Origin: Betaproteobacteria bacterium
GTDB lineage: Bacteria > Pseudomonadota > Gammaproteobacteria > Burkholderiales > Ga0077523
Length of the DNA stretch: 64,000 nt
NCBI GenBank assembly: GCA_016713305.1
Contig: JADJPK010000018.1
Coordinates: 1 to 64,000 of the forward strand
Reading direction: 5' to 3'
Below are positions 63,632-64,000 of the stretch, piece after piece. The position numbers and the translations under genes are program-made. The notes below the pieces were generated by a model that worked only from the letters and a program-made list of their open reading frames with translations, was not told the origin of the DNA and made no database searches. Positions within the stretch are counted from its first letter, which is position 1, and each line of letters opens with the position of its first letter.

Positions 63632-64000
63632 TCGGTTCGGTCACCGTCGAACGGCGCGGCCACGTCCTGTCGATCGGGCTGGATCGCGTCGCCAAACGGA
63701 ATGCCATCGACGTTCCCATGTACGAATCGCTGTCCGCAGCACTCGGGACGCTGGAGCGCGACCCCGAGCTTCGTTGCGGTGTCCTCTTCGCCCACGGCGA
63801 CCACTTCACCGGCGGAATCGATCTGCCGCAGTGGACGCGGCATTTCGACGAGGGCCGCAGACCGGCGCTGCCCGACGGCGGCATGGACCCGCTGGGACAG
63901 GAACCCGAGCGCGCGCTGACCAAGCCCCTGGTGATGGCGGTGCAGGGTTACTGCTTCACCATCGGCATCGAACTGCTGCTCGCGGCCGACATCCGCATCG
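63628..64000 (+). CDS. Enoyl-CoA hydratase/isomerase family protein, 3' truncated by window end
   Basis: The first 124 residues of a crotonase. It reads [20 protein letters not shown] and [20 protein letters not shown], then the first oxyanion segment as [16 protein letters not shown] and the second as [18 protein letters not shown]. The start ATG overlaps the bpt stop, so it belongs to the same transcript. The substrate and the remaining sequence are outside the window. Confidence 0.9.
   Translation, partial: MIGSVTVERRGHVLSIGLDRVAKRNAIDVPMYESLSAALGTLERDPELRCGVLFAHGDHFTGGIDLPQWTRHFDEGRRPALPDGGMDPLGQEPERALTKPLVMAVQGYCFTIGIELLLAADIRI

Noticed and set aside
1..64000. CRISPR arrays, insertion sequences, prophage, rRNA operons
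   Set aside because: No spaced direct repeats, transposase motifs, terminal inverted repeats, phage proteins or conserved rRNA segments were seen. Repeats present are within coding sequences or the pqqA duplication.

Overview
The window is high-GC DNA with dense, often overlapping genes. It looks like the chromosome of an environmental betaproteobacterium. This rests on gene content rather than a marker gene: a sox gene set, PEP-CTERM exosortase substrates, a pqqBCDE operon, a betaproteobacterial-style fliEFGHIJKLMNOPQR cluster with an FlrBC/FleSR pair, and BamC next to DapA. I see no rRNA, complete tRNA, CRISPR array, insertion sequence or prophage.

Layout. 1-2.9 kb: degraded or frameshifted CoA and thiamine-diphosphate enzymes. 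2.9-6.5 kb: alginate-export-like porin, UPF0210 protein, ACT protein and truncated hemoglobin, leftward. 6.8-9.3 kb: a large repeat protein with a PEP-CTERM tail. 9.3-13.3 kb: FadD, a TPR protein and a membrane C13 peptidase. 13.6-20.4 kb: mixed metabolic and stress genes (D-threonine-aldolase-like enzyme, MetY, hydrolase, TfoX-N, peroxiredoxin, GreB, ArsC). 20.4-22.9 kb: two more PEP-CTERM proteins. 23-27 kb: soxYZAXB. 28.5-40 kb: a PQQ island. 40-46.8 kb: SlyD, Bcp, a cupin oxygenase, a small lipoprotein, an MBL hydrolase, BamC, DapA and a methyltransferase. 46.8-61.4 kb: flagellar export and basal-body genes with their two-component pair. 61.6-64 kb: SodC, the N-degron transferases Aat and Bpt, and a crotonase cut by the window end.

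The most interesting part is the PQQ island. Leftward it runs tonB - pip - histidine kinase - LuxR-type regulator - pqqA - pqqA - TonB-dependent receptor. The receptor strongly resembles PqqU/YncD, the PQQ importer. Rightward and divergent from tonB runs pqqA - pqqB - pqqC - pqqD - pqqE. There are three pqqA genes, two of them a fresh tandem duplication placed in front of the receptor. The palindrome CTCATGA-N3-TCATGAG occurs twice: between tonB and the biosynthetic pqqA, and in front of the tandem pqqA pair. Each pqqA region is followed by a strong hairpin before the next gene. I infer a single regulon joining PQQ synthesis, sensing and uptake.

A second pattern is an identical 14-base inverted repeat (TTGACA-AC-TGTCAA) upstream of two of the three PEP-CTERM genes.

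Sequence quality is a caveat. At least sixteen genes, including expected-essential dapA and the export ATPase fliI, are broken by single-base shifts whose other frame restores the family sequence. These look like assembly or sequencing errors rather than pseudogenes.
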